A stretch of 57,072 nt of DNA from CAYHSR01 sp043821725 (GTDB taxonomy: Bacteria > Patescibacteriota > Patescibacteriia > Magasanikbacterales > GWA2-37-8), in NCBI GenBank assembly GCA_043821725.1, contig JBDRCM010000042.1:1-57072 (forward strand), written 5' to 3'. The notes under the pieces were generated by a model. It was not told the origin of the DNA, ran no database searches, and saw nothing but the letters and a program-made list of their open reading frames with translations. Both the position numbers and the translations under genes were made by a program. Below, one piece after another: positions 25,169-34,650 of the stretch. Each line of letters opens with the position of its first letter. Position 1 is the stretch's first letter.

Positions 25169-28100
25169 TTATTTGTAATTCAAGCGAACTTCCTCTAAAA
25201 TCGGTGTTGTAATTCCATTGCCTGTCATTTCAAACCTATACTGCATCCATTGATTGCCATTTAAATTATTTGGTACGATTGATCCTGTTGAGCTGGTAAA
25301 ATATGTTCCTGAACCCGCAGACCCATACCAATTTGTCCAACTTCCTGGGATGCCTCCGTTATCAGGAGCACTGCGCGCTTGCATTCTTACCTGGCAATTT
25401 GGCTCGCAAGATGATAAATTCTCATCCCATTCAACTACTTGCACCGGCGAACGATCAGTCATATCAAATGCCGAGGAAAACAATTCTCCGCTCATAGCAT
25501 AACCACTGCCTCCGGCTTGAACTGTTGAACTTGAGATGGCTGATCCAAACGCGATATATCCGAATGTCTCGCTTGTATGGCTCCTTTCAGAATCGCCTTC
25601 TTGATCTTCTTCCGCATGCATTCCAAGATATGATGTTTGCAAATCACACATTACTCCCCAACTTCCTTCGTTTCCATCCATTTCTTGTTGAAATACCATT
25701 GCCAATGGCGCTGAGCTGTAACTGTTCTGAAAACTGTATGTAAAGCATCCATCGTCATGTCCTGTAACAACATCACCGGTTCGTAATGTTTCAAACTGCA
25801 TATTTTCAACAATGGCTGTTAAATCTCTTTCAATTGCTATCCATGCAATTGTTTCAGTGGCATGAGTTGTAACTGCCTGTGCGCCGTTGAGCGCAATTCT
25901 AAAACTATCAGTGTCTGGCGGATTTGAATTTGATGAATCATTACTTATATAGCTTGTGATCCAGTTACTGTCATTATAACTCATAACAGAATGCATTACA
26001 ATTGGATCTGTTGTAAATTGTCTTTCAAATAAAACCGTATCATAGTCCCAGTTGCTTGAGTATCCCACAGTGTCAGTTTCATGAAGGCCGGCCTCCAAAT
26101 TGATCCCTCCCAAATCCCATTTGCCTTCTTCAATGACAAAATATGTAATTTGATCATTGTTTAATACTCCGGTTGAAGGGCTTTGCAAGCGAACATCAAA
26201 AAATGTAGATGACACATTGCTAACTCTTATTGAAGCGGCCATTGTTGATGTGTTAAAAAATTCGTAATAACTTGCGACAATAACCGGATTTGAATAGCTG
26301 TTTATTAAGTTCACAGTATTCCAATTATCATTAGCAGAAACTGTTCCAACTTCAAATTGATAATTTGAACAGCCAACATCTATTTGATCAAGCTGTATTT
26401 GATCATTGCCATTGCTTTGTATAAAAGCTTTAAACATCAATGACCCAGAGGCCGTTGAAAATTGCCAAATATTGTCATTTACAGTTGTAGCTGTATTGTA
26501 TTGGGTAATTGAAGCCAAAGACCACGCTGATCCATCCCAGTATTGCCAACTATTGCCGTTATTTGCTGAAAGCTGGTAGTAAATCGTTCCGCTGGTTGAA
26601 CTTGCAGTTTCAATAAATGAGGTCCACTGGTCAACGCTTACCGGAATATATGCTGTTTTTGGAGAGATTGTGGGTGAATTTGTGGGAAAACCGCGTTTAC
26701 TGCCATATTGCGATGATGGAGGTACAAAATTTGAAGTCCACCTTGCCATATTTGAAATCCTGACTTCATCCAAATAGCCGTCAAAGCTGGTTGCGCCGGT
26801 ATAACTCACGTAAAAATCAGCAGACCCGTTCTGAATGCCGGATGAATAAGAAATAGGAGTAGCAGATGAAATTCCATCAATAAATAAATGCAAATAAGTG
26901 CCATCATAAACTGCGGCAACATGATGCCACTGCCCTGTGGAAATAGATGAAGCAGGACTGTTTATTTGCGCATTACTTCCACCATTGCGAACTTCAAAAC
27001 GCAATGATCCATCACTACGGGCTTGTAAATAATATGAACGATTGTTGCCTGTCCCCCATTTACTAACAATATAATCGTTTCCATTGGAATTTTTATTTAT
27101 CCAAGCGTCTATTGTTATTGGCCCTGTAATATCAAGCCCGTTTTGCAATGAATCGCTGATTTGCCCATAATCGCCATTATTGTCAAATAAAACTGATGAA
27201 TTAAATTTTCCGGTTTGTTGGTAAGTTGGATTTCCGGTTGCTAATAAATCGTTTTGATTACTTGTTTGATCAATAAATGACCCTGAAATTTCGTCAAAGT
27301 GCCATAATCCCATTGTGTTTGCGTCAGGAGGAAGAAGTCTATACCCAATTATAATATCTTGTATTTCAATCTGCTGAACGCCATTGCTCATTAAAAAAGC
27401 TCTAAACATGATTTGGCCTGTTGATGTTGTAAATGAAGTGATATTTGAGTTAACTGTTGAAGCAATATTATAGTGAGCCGGCAGTGAAGCCGTAGTCCAC
27501 GATGAACCACTCCAATATTGCCATGTTGAGCCGTTATCAGATGATAATTGATAAAAAACAGAACCTGTTCCGCTTGTTATATGTTCAAAACTTGCCCAGC
27601 TTGAAATGTCTGACAAAATTAAAGAAAACATTGGATTTATAGTAGGACTATCCATTGGATAGCCGGACACTGAGCGTTGAACGCCTATATTAACATTATC
27701 AAGTTTTGCTTGAGCTGTGCCGTTGCTTGATAAAAAAGCTTTAAAAAGTATTTGGCCGGTTGAAGTTGAAAATGTGAAAATATTTGCATTTATAGTAATG
27801 GCGGTATTATAGTCGTTTGGAAGAACTGCAATTGACCATGATGACCCTGCCCAATACTGCCATGTTAGACCGTTATCGGATGACAATTGATAATAAATTT
27901 CAGATCCGGATTCTTTAACGGCAGTTTCAACAAAACTTATCCAGTTCTGAACATAATTGTCAGTATAAGGGCTGTCAGGATATATATCAGGGCTGTTTGT
28001 CAAAAAGGATTCACTGTCTGATATTTCAATTGTTGTTATATATCCGTCATTGGTTTCGCCTTGATGAACAATTATATAAAGTCCGTTGTTGGCGCTTATT

Positions 28101-30046
28101 ATTTGAGGATCGTCTCCATCAAACGTATTATATTCAATAGTATCAATTAAACTTTTGATTATTTGTCCATTTGATTGTATTTCAACTGTGCTTACAGATC
28201 CCATATTGTTAGGATCTCCAAAAACAATTGCATAAACATTGTTATTAATGGATATTATATCCGGCTCATAACCTGTTAAAGGACTATATTCATAATTATC
28301 AACAATAGTATCTGCAATAAGACCGTTTCCATCAACCCCAATAGTCGCAAGAAAGCCATCATTATTGGTACCTCTATATGCAACTGCAACCATATTTGAA
28401 GAAACAGAAATTATGTCTGGCTCAAAACCATTTGCCGTATCATATTCTATTTGGTCAATATATGTGCTTCCGATCTGCCCATTTGAGGCTATACTGACTG
28501 TCCTTACAAATCCATCATTTGTACTATCCTCTTCATATGCAATCGCATATATTTCACCGCTAACATGAGTAATGATAGGATCGCGCGTGTTTGACGTATA
28601 AAATTCTAAACTGTCAATAACAGATCCTATATTCCCACTGCTGTCAATTCCAACAGTACTTACAAACCCATCACTGCCAGGCCCTCGATAAACAATGCCG
28701 TAAACTCCACTGCCCACGCTTATAATTTCAGGCGTATAAGCGTCAGTTGGAGCAAATTCCAAACTGTCTATTGGACTATCTCCGATAATTCCGGTATCGC
28801 TTACTGAATATGTTGTTATAAAACCGTCAGCGCCACTTCCTCTATAAACAATCGCCACAACATTATCTCCAACTTTAATAATGCGAGCTTCCATGCCGTT
28901 CGCAGAATCATACTCCTCAGTATCAATAACTGCTCCGACCGTACCGTCTTGCGCGATATTTATTGTAATCAAAAAACCATCGTTGCTTGAATCATGCTCA
29001 TAAGCAACCGCATAAATCGTACCTGTAACATTAACAATACTTGGATTAATCATGTTAGCGTTTAAAAATTGACTGCTACCTAAAATAGTGTCTGTGATTT
29101 CACCGATGGCTCCGCTGATTGAAGCAAGCCGAGCAACCCCGCCATCTAATTCAATTGAACTGGAGCTAAAAATATAGTTTATTGGAGAAGTAAATTCCCA
29201 GTTGGCGGATGTTGTGGCTGATGTCAAAATTAATCTGGTTGCAGACCCGCCTACTTCTATTTTATTTTGATCATAATTATAGAGTGAAGATGAAGAAAAT
29301 TCCCAGCTTGAGGTAGCAATAGGCGACCCATAATTCAACTGGGCAAACCCGTTTGTAACTGAAATGTATTCCGGATCATAGGAATAGTTGCTTGGAGTTG
29401 CAAACTGCCAGCTTTTTGGTTCGCATTTGCCTCCCCCCAGCATTGCCAATGTAACTGATCCGGGTATAGATGTAACATCAACTCCTCCGTCATCACTGTC
29501 ATATTGTGTTTCATTTGACCACAAACTCTGGCCTGAACCTCCGACCCAGTTTGTTTGCGTCCAATCTATGGAATCCCAGTTGCTTATGTATGAAACGGCT
29601 GATATTGTGCTTGTTGACCCAACCTGTGATTGCCATCTTACCAATATCCGGACTCTTTTTGTGTGCGGATCAATATAATTTGCCGGACAGTCTGCAATAT
29701 TTCCGGATAAATCACGGCATACGTCAAAAAAAGTTATTATTCGCCTGTATTTTCCAATTTGTTCAGTAGTGCCCTCGCCTAAATATTGCCATCCATCTGT
29801 GCTTGTGACTCCGCTTTGACTGTATTCTGAAATATTCCAGGCCCTATCTCGTATAGCTCGAACCGCTTCAAACCCTTCTTGCAAAATATATTCCGCTTCG
29901 GTTTGTTGAGCTCCTTGGTTTAATGAATAAAAACTTCCTAAAACCATACTAACCATAGCAGCGGTAATTAAGCCAAAAATAGCCATTGCAACAATGACTT
30001 CCAACAATGATTGGCCGCTGTTATTTATCTTGAATAATATCATCAA
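25169..30046 (-). CDS. Giant prepilin-anchored adhesin (propeller, LamG, repeats)
   Basis: 1625 residues, far larger than any pilin. N-terminus: NNSGQSLLEVIVAMAIFGLI, a prepilin site (Gly then Q, Glu at +5), with PilV-like sequence to about 160. Then three short W-E-F/W-Q-F repeats (210-308). Seven tandem repeats of about 51 residues follow (about 313-680; consensus P-IISV...YAIVYRG..DGF..T..I...G.IG..IID..EY), most likely a seven-bladed beta-propeller. Three modules of about 100 residues contain YYQLSSDNGxTWQYW (about 700-790, 805-902, 1125-1226), with a LamG domain at about 908-1110 (LWHFDEISGSF, TIDAWINKN, WHHVAAVYDGT, FDGYLDEVRIS). Three tandem unrecognised beta-rich repeats lie at about 1228-1500, and a C-terminal module ends LEEVRLNYK. 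By position it would be the PilV-type tip subunit; adhesion is inferred. Confidence 0.88.
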   Translation of the reverse strand: MMILFKINNSGQSLLEVIVAMAIFGLITAAMVSMVLGSFYSLNQGAQQTEAEYILQEGFEAVRAIRDRAWNISEYSQSGVTSTDGWQYLGEGTTEQIGKYRRIITFFDVCRDLSGNIADCPANYIDPHTKRVRILVRWQSQVGSTSTISAVSYISNWDSIDWTQTNWVGGSGQSLWSNETQYDSDDGGVDVTSIPGSVTLAMLGGGKCEPKSWQFATPSNYSYDPEYISVTNGFAQLNYGSPIATSSWEFSSSSLYNYDQNKIEVGGSATRLILTSATTSANWEFTSPINYIFSSSSIELDGGVARLASISGAIGEITDTILGSSQFLNANMINPSIVNVTGTIYAVAYEHDSSNDGFLITINIAQDGTVGAVIDTEEYDSANGMEARIIKVGDNVVAIVYRGSGADGFITTYSVSDTGIIGDSPIDSLEFAPTDAYTPEIISVGSGVYGIVYRGPGSDGFVSTVGIDSSGNIGSVIDSLEFYTSNTRDPIITHVSGEIYAIAYEEDSTNDGFVRTVSIASNGQIGSTYIDQIEYDTANGFEPDIISVSSNMVAVAYRGTNNDGFLATIGVDGNGLIADTIVDNYEYSPLTGYEPDIISINNNVYAIVFGDPNNMGSVSTVEIQSNGQIIKSLIDTIEYNTFDGDDPQIISANNGLYIIVHQGETNDGYITTIEISDSESFLTNSPDIYPDSPYTDNYVQNWISFVETAVKESGSEIYYQLSSDNGLTWQYWAGSSWSIAVLPNDYNTAITINANIFTFSTSTGQILFKAFLSSNGTAQAKLDNVNIGVQRSVSGYPMDSPTINPMFSLILSDISSWASFEHITSGTGSVFYQLSSDNGSTWQYWSGSSWTTASLPAHYNIASTVNSNITSFTTSTGQIMFRAFLMSNGVQQIEIQDIIIGYRLLPPDANTMGLWHFDEISGSFIDQTSNQNDLLATGNPTYQQTGKFNSSVLFDNNGDYGQISDSLQNGLDITGPITIDAWINKNSNGNDYIVSKWGTGNNRSYYLQARSDGSLRFEVRNGGSNAQINSPASSISTGQWHHVAAVYDGTYLHLFIDGISSATPISYSSGIQNGSADFYVSYTGATSFDGYLDEVRISNMARWTSNFVPPSSQYGSKRGFPTNSPTISPKTAYIPVSVDQWTSFIETASSTSGTIYYQLSANNGNSWQYWDGSAWSLASITQYNTATTVNDNIWQFSTASGSLMFKAFIQSNGNDQIQLDQIDVGCSNYQFEVGTVSANDNWNTVNLINSYSNPVIVASYYEFFNTSTMAASIRVSNVSSTFFDVRLQSPSTGVLNNDQITYFVIEEGKWDLGGINLEAGLHETDTVGYSSNWDYDTVLFERQFTTDPIVMHSVMSYNDSNWITSYISNDSSNSNPPDTDSFRIALNGAQAVTTHATETIAWIAIERDLTAIVENMQFETLRTGDVVTGHDDGCFTYSFQNSYSSAPLAMVFQQEMDGNEGSWGVMCDLQTSYLGMHAEEDQEGDSERSHTSETFGYIAFGSAISSSTVQAGGSGYAMSGELFSSAFDMTDRSPVQVVEWDENLSSCEPNCQVRMQARSAPDNGGIPGSWTNWYGSAGSGTYFTSSTGSIVPNNLNGNQWMQYRFEMTGNGITTPILEEVRLNYK

Positions 30047-30060
30047 TTAAAGAAATGAAA

Positions 30061-30522
30061 TTAATTCTGCACCCTGCCGACTTCATTGACTTGAATTATT
30101 TTTTGCCCGCTTATTTGGTGGCGTAAAACAATGTTGCCTGTGGTATTTGGCAATCCGGTAATGTTTTGAAAAACAATTTCATCGCCCAAACTCATTAAAT
30201 TCGTGGATATATCTAAAATATCATTTATTTGAACCCGCAAGTCATATTTACTGTCTCTACTGGCGTACGAACTTCCCTGAAATAAGGTGTAAACATGTGA
30301 TCCAAAATATACTCCATGATCGCTGTTGTTAAGACCTGCCAGAGACCTTTGGCGGGCGACTCTGATTGTCTGCGTTATTTGCGAGCTGTTGTCATTTAAC
30401 TGTGCTGAGACCTGCAAATTACCGTAAATCGGAACTGCGGCAACAGCCAAAGCCAGCGTAATTGAAATTGTTATAAGAAGTTCAACCAATGTGAATCCAC
30501 TGTTTATGGCTCGTGAATTCAT
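30061..30522 (-). CDS. FimT/GspH-like minor pseudopilin
   Basis: 153 residues. Leader MNSRAINSG, mature start FTLVELLITISITLALAVAAVPIYG, then the GspH/FimT pattern (SSQITQTIRVARQRSLAG) and a beta domain ending KIIQVNEVGRVQN. The GRVQN-type ending and the QTIRVARQRS helix are typical of the family. FimT in some species binds DNA during uptake, but that function cannot be read here. It lies between pilC and the giant pilin. Confidence 0.88.
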   Translation of the reverse strand: MNSRAINSGFTLVELLITISITLALAVAAVPIYGNLQVSAQLNDNSSQITQTIRVARQRSLAGLNNSDHGVYFGSHVYTLFQGSSYASRDSKYDLRVQINDILDISTNLMSLGDEIVFQNITGLPNTTGNIVLRHQISGQKIIQVNEVGRVQN

Positions 30523-30526
30523 ATAA

Positions 30527-31639
30527 TTATTTGCTTATATTTCCGGTTATATTGTAAATTGGAGTTATAATTGACAAAGCCAAAAAACCAACAATCAATC
30601 CAATAAATAATAGTAAGACCGGCTCTATAATTGTTGCTAAAGATTTTGTCGCTGTATCAACCTCAACTTCATGAAAATCAGCCAAATACAGCAGGGTCTC
30701 TTCCAAATTTCCCGATTCCTCGCCGACTTTGACCATATTTATCACCATTATCGGATATAAATGTTTGAATCTTGATAAGTTTTGAGATAATTTGCTCCCA
30801 GTTCCCACTCCTTTTACCACTTTGGCCATTGAAGATCTATAATAATAATTTGCCATTGTTCTCTGCGTTATTTCCAATGCCTCATCAATGTTAATCCCGC
30901 TCTGCAAAAGCATACCCAATGTGCGGCAAAAACGAGCTATATTTGAATTATGCGAAATTTTTTTAATAACCGGCAAATTCAAAATCAACCAATTTGTCAC
31001 GGGCTTTGCGAATTTTTGGCGAACAATCCAAAATAAAGAAAACACAAAAATAAAAATACCAATCAACAATCCTGTGCCATGGTCATTAACAAAATGAGAA
31101 AACCAAATAAGCCCTCTTGTTGTAAAAGGCAAATCCATTTTCATGCCTTCAAAAAGAGGAATGATCTTCGGCAAAACCAAGAAGGACATTGCCATCCCCA
31201 AAACAAATGCCGCAGTCAATACAACGATTGGATATAGCATTGCGCCTTTGACTTTGCTTGACAATTCTTTCTCTTTTTCCAATTGCTTTGCCAGAATGTC
31301 CAAATTTTCATCAAGCTTGCCTGATGACTCCCCAGCTTCGGTTGCGCTTACAAACGCCGCTCCAAATGCTTTTGGAAATCTTGATAGCGAATCTGAAAAA
31401 TTATTTCCGGATTGAACCGATTTAATAACGGCGATCAGTATTTTTCTGAGTTTGCCTTGAGACGACTGAACCGCGATGAACAGCGCGTCTGTAATGGTTA
31501 ATCCAGCTTTAAGCATTACTGACATATGCTTTGCAAACAAGGCCTTTTGTGTAAGCGTCACAGAACCGATGCTAATATCAAATATGCCTGCCTTTTTTGT
31601 TTTTTTCGCTTTTGTATCTTTTTTTATATCTTTAGACAT
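30527..31639 (-). CDS. pilC: Type IV pilus inner-membrane platform protein PilC
   Basis: GspF/PilC family polytopic protein that couples PilB to fibre growth. Two homologous halves are seen: KALFAKHMSVMLKAGLTITDAL...SATEAGESSGKLDENLD and IARFCRTLGMLLQSGINIDEAL...MVKVGEESGNLEETL. Membrane helices are at about 145-175, 195-220 and the C-terminus (IIEPVLLLFIGLIVGFLALSII). I chose ATG 31639 (MSKDIKKDTKAKK). The frame stays open up to a TTG overlapping the pilB stop, but that extension is unlike PilC N-termini and contains a stretch reminiscent of repeat sequence. Co-transcribed with pilB. Confidence 0.93.
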   Translation of the reverse strand: MSKDIKKDTKAKKTKKAGIFDISIGSVTLTQKALFAKHMSVMLKAGLTITDALFIAVQSSQGKLRKILIAVIKSVQSGNNFSDSLSRFPKAFGAAFVSATEAGESSGKLDENLDILAKQLEKEKELSSKVKGAMLYPIVVLTAAFVLGMAMSFLVLPKIIPLFEGMKMDLPFTTRGLIWFSHFVNDHGTGLLIGIFIFVFSLFWIVRQKFAKPVTNWLILNLPVIKKISHNSNIARFCRTLGMLLQSGINIDEALEITQRTMANYYYRSSMAKVVKGVGTGSKLSQNLSRFKHLYPIMVINMVKVGEESGNLEETLLYLADFHEVEVDTATKSLATIIEPVLLLFIGLIVGFLALSIITPIYNITGNISK

Positions 31640-31707
31640 AAGACATAATTTAAATATTTTCTTGGCTAAAAATAATTGACGCGGTGACAGACCCAACATT
31701 AGAGCGA

Positions 31708-33402
31708 TCAATCTCGGCTCACTCGCAAAATCTCTTCTAATGTTGTCATTCCAGCCAAAACTTTTTGCATCCCGTCTTCAAACATTGTTATCATTCCCTC
31801 TTTCCGCGCTTGCTCTACTATTTGATCACTTGAAGCATTTTTCATAACCATATCTCTGATTGATTCAGTCATTATCATTACTTCAAATATACCAATTCTG
31901 CCCGCAAATCCAGTATTGCCACATATCTTGCATCCACTGCCTTTATATAGGCGAACTTTTTCAACATTTTTATATCCTTTTGATTTTAAAATATCAATAA
32001 TGCCGTATTCCTTTTTAAGAAGCTCTTTTTGCTTTTTATCCACTTCATAAGATATTCTGCACTGCGCGCAAATATTTCTTACAAGTCGCTGTGCCAGTAT
32101 TATATTTACTGTGGATGCCACTAAAAATGGTTCAATACCCATATCCAATAGGCGAGGCAGAGCGGTTGCCGCGTCATTTGTATGAAGCGTTGAAAGCACA
32201 AGGTGTCCTGTAAGAGCCGAATTAACCGCAATTCCGGCTGTTTCTTCATCACGAATTTCTCCAACCATTATTATATCCGGATCCTGGCGAACAATTGCGC
32301 GCAAACCCTTTGCAAAAGTCAGATTGGTCTTTGTATCAACCTGAATCTGGCTTATAGCTTCAATGTCATACTCAACAGGATCTTCTATTGTCGCTATATT
32401 GATTTCCCTGCGATTCAATATTTTAAGCATTGCATATAAAGTGGTTGTTTTACCGGAACCTGTGGGACCGGTAACCAAAATCATTCCGTGCGGATGCTTT
32501 ATGGACTGCTTTACTTTATTTAAATCATTATCAGATAGACCAAGGTTGGTTAAACTAAATTGGCGATTGTGTGATGTAAGAAGCCGCATCACAACATTTT
32601 CGCCTTGCGTGACAGGAACCACTGATACCCTTACATCAACATTTTCTTCGCCTGATTTATAACGCAATTTTCCATCTTGCGCAGCGCGGTGCTCATCAGT
32701 CCGCATTTTTGAAAGTATTTTTATTCTGGTAATAATCGGTTCAATTAGTTGTTTTGGCACGTCAAGAACATCGTGCATAACTCCGTCAATCCTAAAACGA
32801 ACCAAAACCTTATTTTCATATGGCTCTATATGAACATCAGACGCCTTATTTTGATAACCATATTGAAGCAAAATATCCACAATTTCAACTGTTACTTTAT
32901 CCCTTTCCTCACGCCCCAAATTTTCATCAGCCAATTGTTTTAAAACATCCTTAACTTTTTCTTTGAGATCAACTTCGTAAGAAGACAATAGTTCTTCCAT
33001 ATCGCCCTGCAACATAAAACAAGCAATAATTTTTTCTCCAACTTTCTTTTCAAGTAGATGCCGAGTTTCAAGATCATCCGGATTTGTCATTCCTAGTTTT
33101 ATTCCATCATTGATCCTGCCAAGCAAAGCAACACCTTTTGTTCGCGCCATGATTTCAGGCACAAGGCGAAACAACTCATCATCAATTTTTTCATGGCTTA
33201 AATCTGCGAATTTTACTCCGTAATGCTCTGCAATTGCTTGACCAAGCAAATTTTTGCTTATTAACCCTTCAGAAAGCAAATAATCAACGAGTGATGTTCC
33301 AGTACTCTTGATCGCCTGAACAGATTTTTCCATATCCTTTTCGCTGATATATGTTTCAGACAAAAGAATTTTCTTTATTTTTTCATTGCTCAATTTCTGC
33401 AT
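31708..33402 (-). CDS. pilB: Type IV pilus extension ATPase PilB
   Basis: 564 residues. N-terminal GspE-N domain (about 40-140, EGLISKNLLGQAIAEHYGV) and RecA-like ATPase with Walker A GPTGSGKTTTLYAM, Asp box IEDPVEY, Walker B DPDIIMVGEIRDEETA and His box LSTLHTNDAATALPRL. A four-cysteine zinc site (CAQC...CKICG) occurs in the insert near 445-490. It drives pilus assembly with PilC. No PilT retraction ATPase is seen in this window. First gene of the long pilus operon, behind the promoter at 33444. Confidence 0.96.
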   Translation of the reverse strand: MQKLSNEKIKKILLSETYISEKDMEKSVQAIKSTGTSLVDYLLSEGLISKNLLGQAIAEHYGVKFADLSHEKIDDELFRLVPEIMARTKGVALLGRINDGIKLGMTNPDDLETRHLLEKKVGEKIIACFMLQGDMEELLSSYEVDLKEKVKDVLKQLADENLGREERDKVTVEIVDILLQYGYQNKASDVHIEPYENKVLVRFRIDGVMHDVLDVPKQLIEPIITRIKILSKMRTDEHRAAQDGKLRYKSGEENVDVRVSVVPVTQGENVVMRLLTSHNRQFSLTNLGLSDNDLNKVKQSIKHPHGMILVTGPTGSGKTTTLYAMLKILNRREINIATIEDPVEYDIEAISQIQVDTKTNLTFAKGLRAIVRQDPDIIMVGEIRDEETAGIAVNSALTGHLVLSTLHTNDAATALPRLLDMGIEPFLVASTVNIILAQRLVRNICAQCRISYEVDKKQKELLKKEYGIIDILKSKGYKNVEKVRLYKGSGCKICGNTGFAGRIGIFEVMIMTESIRDMVMKNASSDQIVEQARKEGMITMFEDGMQKVLAGMTTLEEILRVSRD

Positions 33403-33443
33403 AGTTTTGCTATTATTGTATTCAATATATTTCTAATAATTAA

Positions 33444-33472
33444 ATTATACCATAAAATATAACTCTTTGCCA
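33444..33472 (-). promoter_or_regulatory. Promoter of the pilB-pilin operon
   Basis: Minus strand: weak -35 TGGCAA (33472-33467), 17 bases, extended -10 TGGTATAAT (TATAAT at 33449-33444), 42 bases before the pilB ATG. Its -35 box directly abuts the -35 box of the divergent kinase gene. Confidence 0.6.
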
Positions 33473-33502
33473 TTGGCGCACGATTTCTGTTTATGATATA
33501 AT
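33473..33502 (+). promoter_or_regulatory. Promoter of the kinase-receiver pair
   Basis: -35 TTGGCG (33473-33478), 18 bases, extended -10 TGATATAAT (TATAAT at 33497-33502). The ATG follows 52 bases later. Back to back with the pilB promoter, so RNA polymerase binding may be mutually exclusive. Confidence 0.55.
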
Positions 33503-33553
33503 ATTATTGTCCTAATTTAATTCACAACCTTCAAAAACAGACGCAAAAAAAAT

Positions 33554-34639
33554 ATGTTAAGTTTATTCAACACCGGCTTAATCAAGGATGTCCAACTTTT
33601 TATGGACACAATTGGCGATGGCATTTTTGTTGTTGATTCCAATGGCACAATAGTAAAATCCAATCAGGCAATTTGCGACATGCTTGGATATTGCAACCTG
33701 AAAAGCGTAATTGGACAGCCGGCACTGGCACTTTTGGGAGCAACAGATGAAAAAGGAAATCCAATAAATAAACGTAATGCCGCTCTTTTCAAATCCATAA
33801 AAAAAGGAAAAAAAGTTTCAAATGCCGCGCGTCAATTTACAAAAAGCGATGGGACAAAAATTTGGACTTCAATAACCACAACTCCCATATTAAAAAACGG
33901 CGACAAGGTAAAGGGAGCTATTCTTGTTGTTAGGGACATTACAGAGCAAAAATTGGAAGAAGAATACCGATCGGATTTTGCCCATATAGCCAGCCATGAT
34001 TTACGCACTCCATTGGGAAATCTTTTATGGGTTGTTGAATATCTTTTATCCGGAAAGAGCGGACAACTAAATGAAAAACAGCGGGAATACATGAATGATA
34101 CATATAGCACTTTGCGCGAGATGAATCGCATGGTTAACGACTTATTAAGCGTATCTCGTTTGCAAACCAAAAAAATAAAGCCAAAGATATCCCCTGTTTC
34201 CTTTGAGTTGGTTATTAAAAAAGTGATCAAAGATCTTGATTATTACGCCAAAGCCCAAAATGTAAAAATTAAATTGTCCAGCAGTTTAAAAAAAGGCCAT
34301 TTAATTAAAGTTGATCAGCATCATCTTAAAACAATTGTGCAAAATATTATTGAAAACGCGATTCGCTACAGCTTTTCAAAAACGCAGATTAATGTTAATA
34401 TTGTAAGGGAAAACGGCAATGTAATATTCAGTTGCTCCAATAATGGTATTGGAATTCCAAAAGACAAGCAAAAATTCATTTTTGCCAAATTTTTCAGAGC
34501 TAAAAACGCAATTGAAAAACAGGGTGACGGAACCGGTCTGGGAATGTATATTACAAAGGAGGTTGTTAAATTAAATAAGGGGGAAATATGGTTTAACAGC
34601 GTTCCAAACGCTCAAACCACTTTTTATGTTAAATTCTAA
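33554..34639 (+). CDS. Cytoplasmic PAS histidine kinase
   Basis: 361 residues with no membrane helix. PAS domain at about 12-135 (DGIFVVDSNGTIVKSNQAICDMLGY, ILVVRDITEQK), HisKA box FAHIASHDLRTPLGNLLW (His about 148), and HATPase with NIIENAIRYS, NNGIGIPKDKQ and GTGLGMYITKEV. It is divergent from pilB and 11 bases from a receiver gene, its likely partner. Position suggests control of the pilus, directly or through the receiver (inference). Confidence 0.92.
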   Translation: MLSLFNTGLIKDVQLFMDTIGDGIFVVDSNGTIVKSNQAICDMLGYCNLKSVIGQPALALLGATDEKGNPINKRNAALFKSIKKGKKVSNAARQFTKSDGTKIWTSITTTPILKNGDKVKGAILVVRDITEQKLEEEYRSDFAHIASHDLRTPLGNLLWVVEYLLSGKSGQLNEKQREYMNDTYSTLREMNRMVNDLLSVSRLQTKKIKPKISPVSFELVIKKVIKDLDYYAKAQNVKIKLSSSLKKGHLIKVDQHHLKTIVQNIIENAIRYSFSKTQINVNIVRENGNVIFSCSNNGIGIPKDKQKFIFAKFFRAKNAIEKQGDGTGLGMYITKEVVKLNKGEIWFNSVPNAQTTFYVKF

Positions 34640-34650
34640 CAGCACTATTT

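Noticed and set aside
25525..29769. Several open frames on the plus strand opposite the giant pilin.
   Set aside because: They lie fully inside a well-supported gene, show no family motifs, and have low-complexity composition typical of antisense shadows.
31640..31711. Longer PilC beginning at a TTG that overlaps the pilB stop.
   Set aside because: The extra 24 residues do not resemble PilC N-termini, and an ATG at 31639 gives a normal start.
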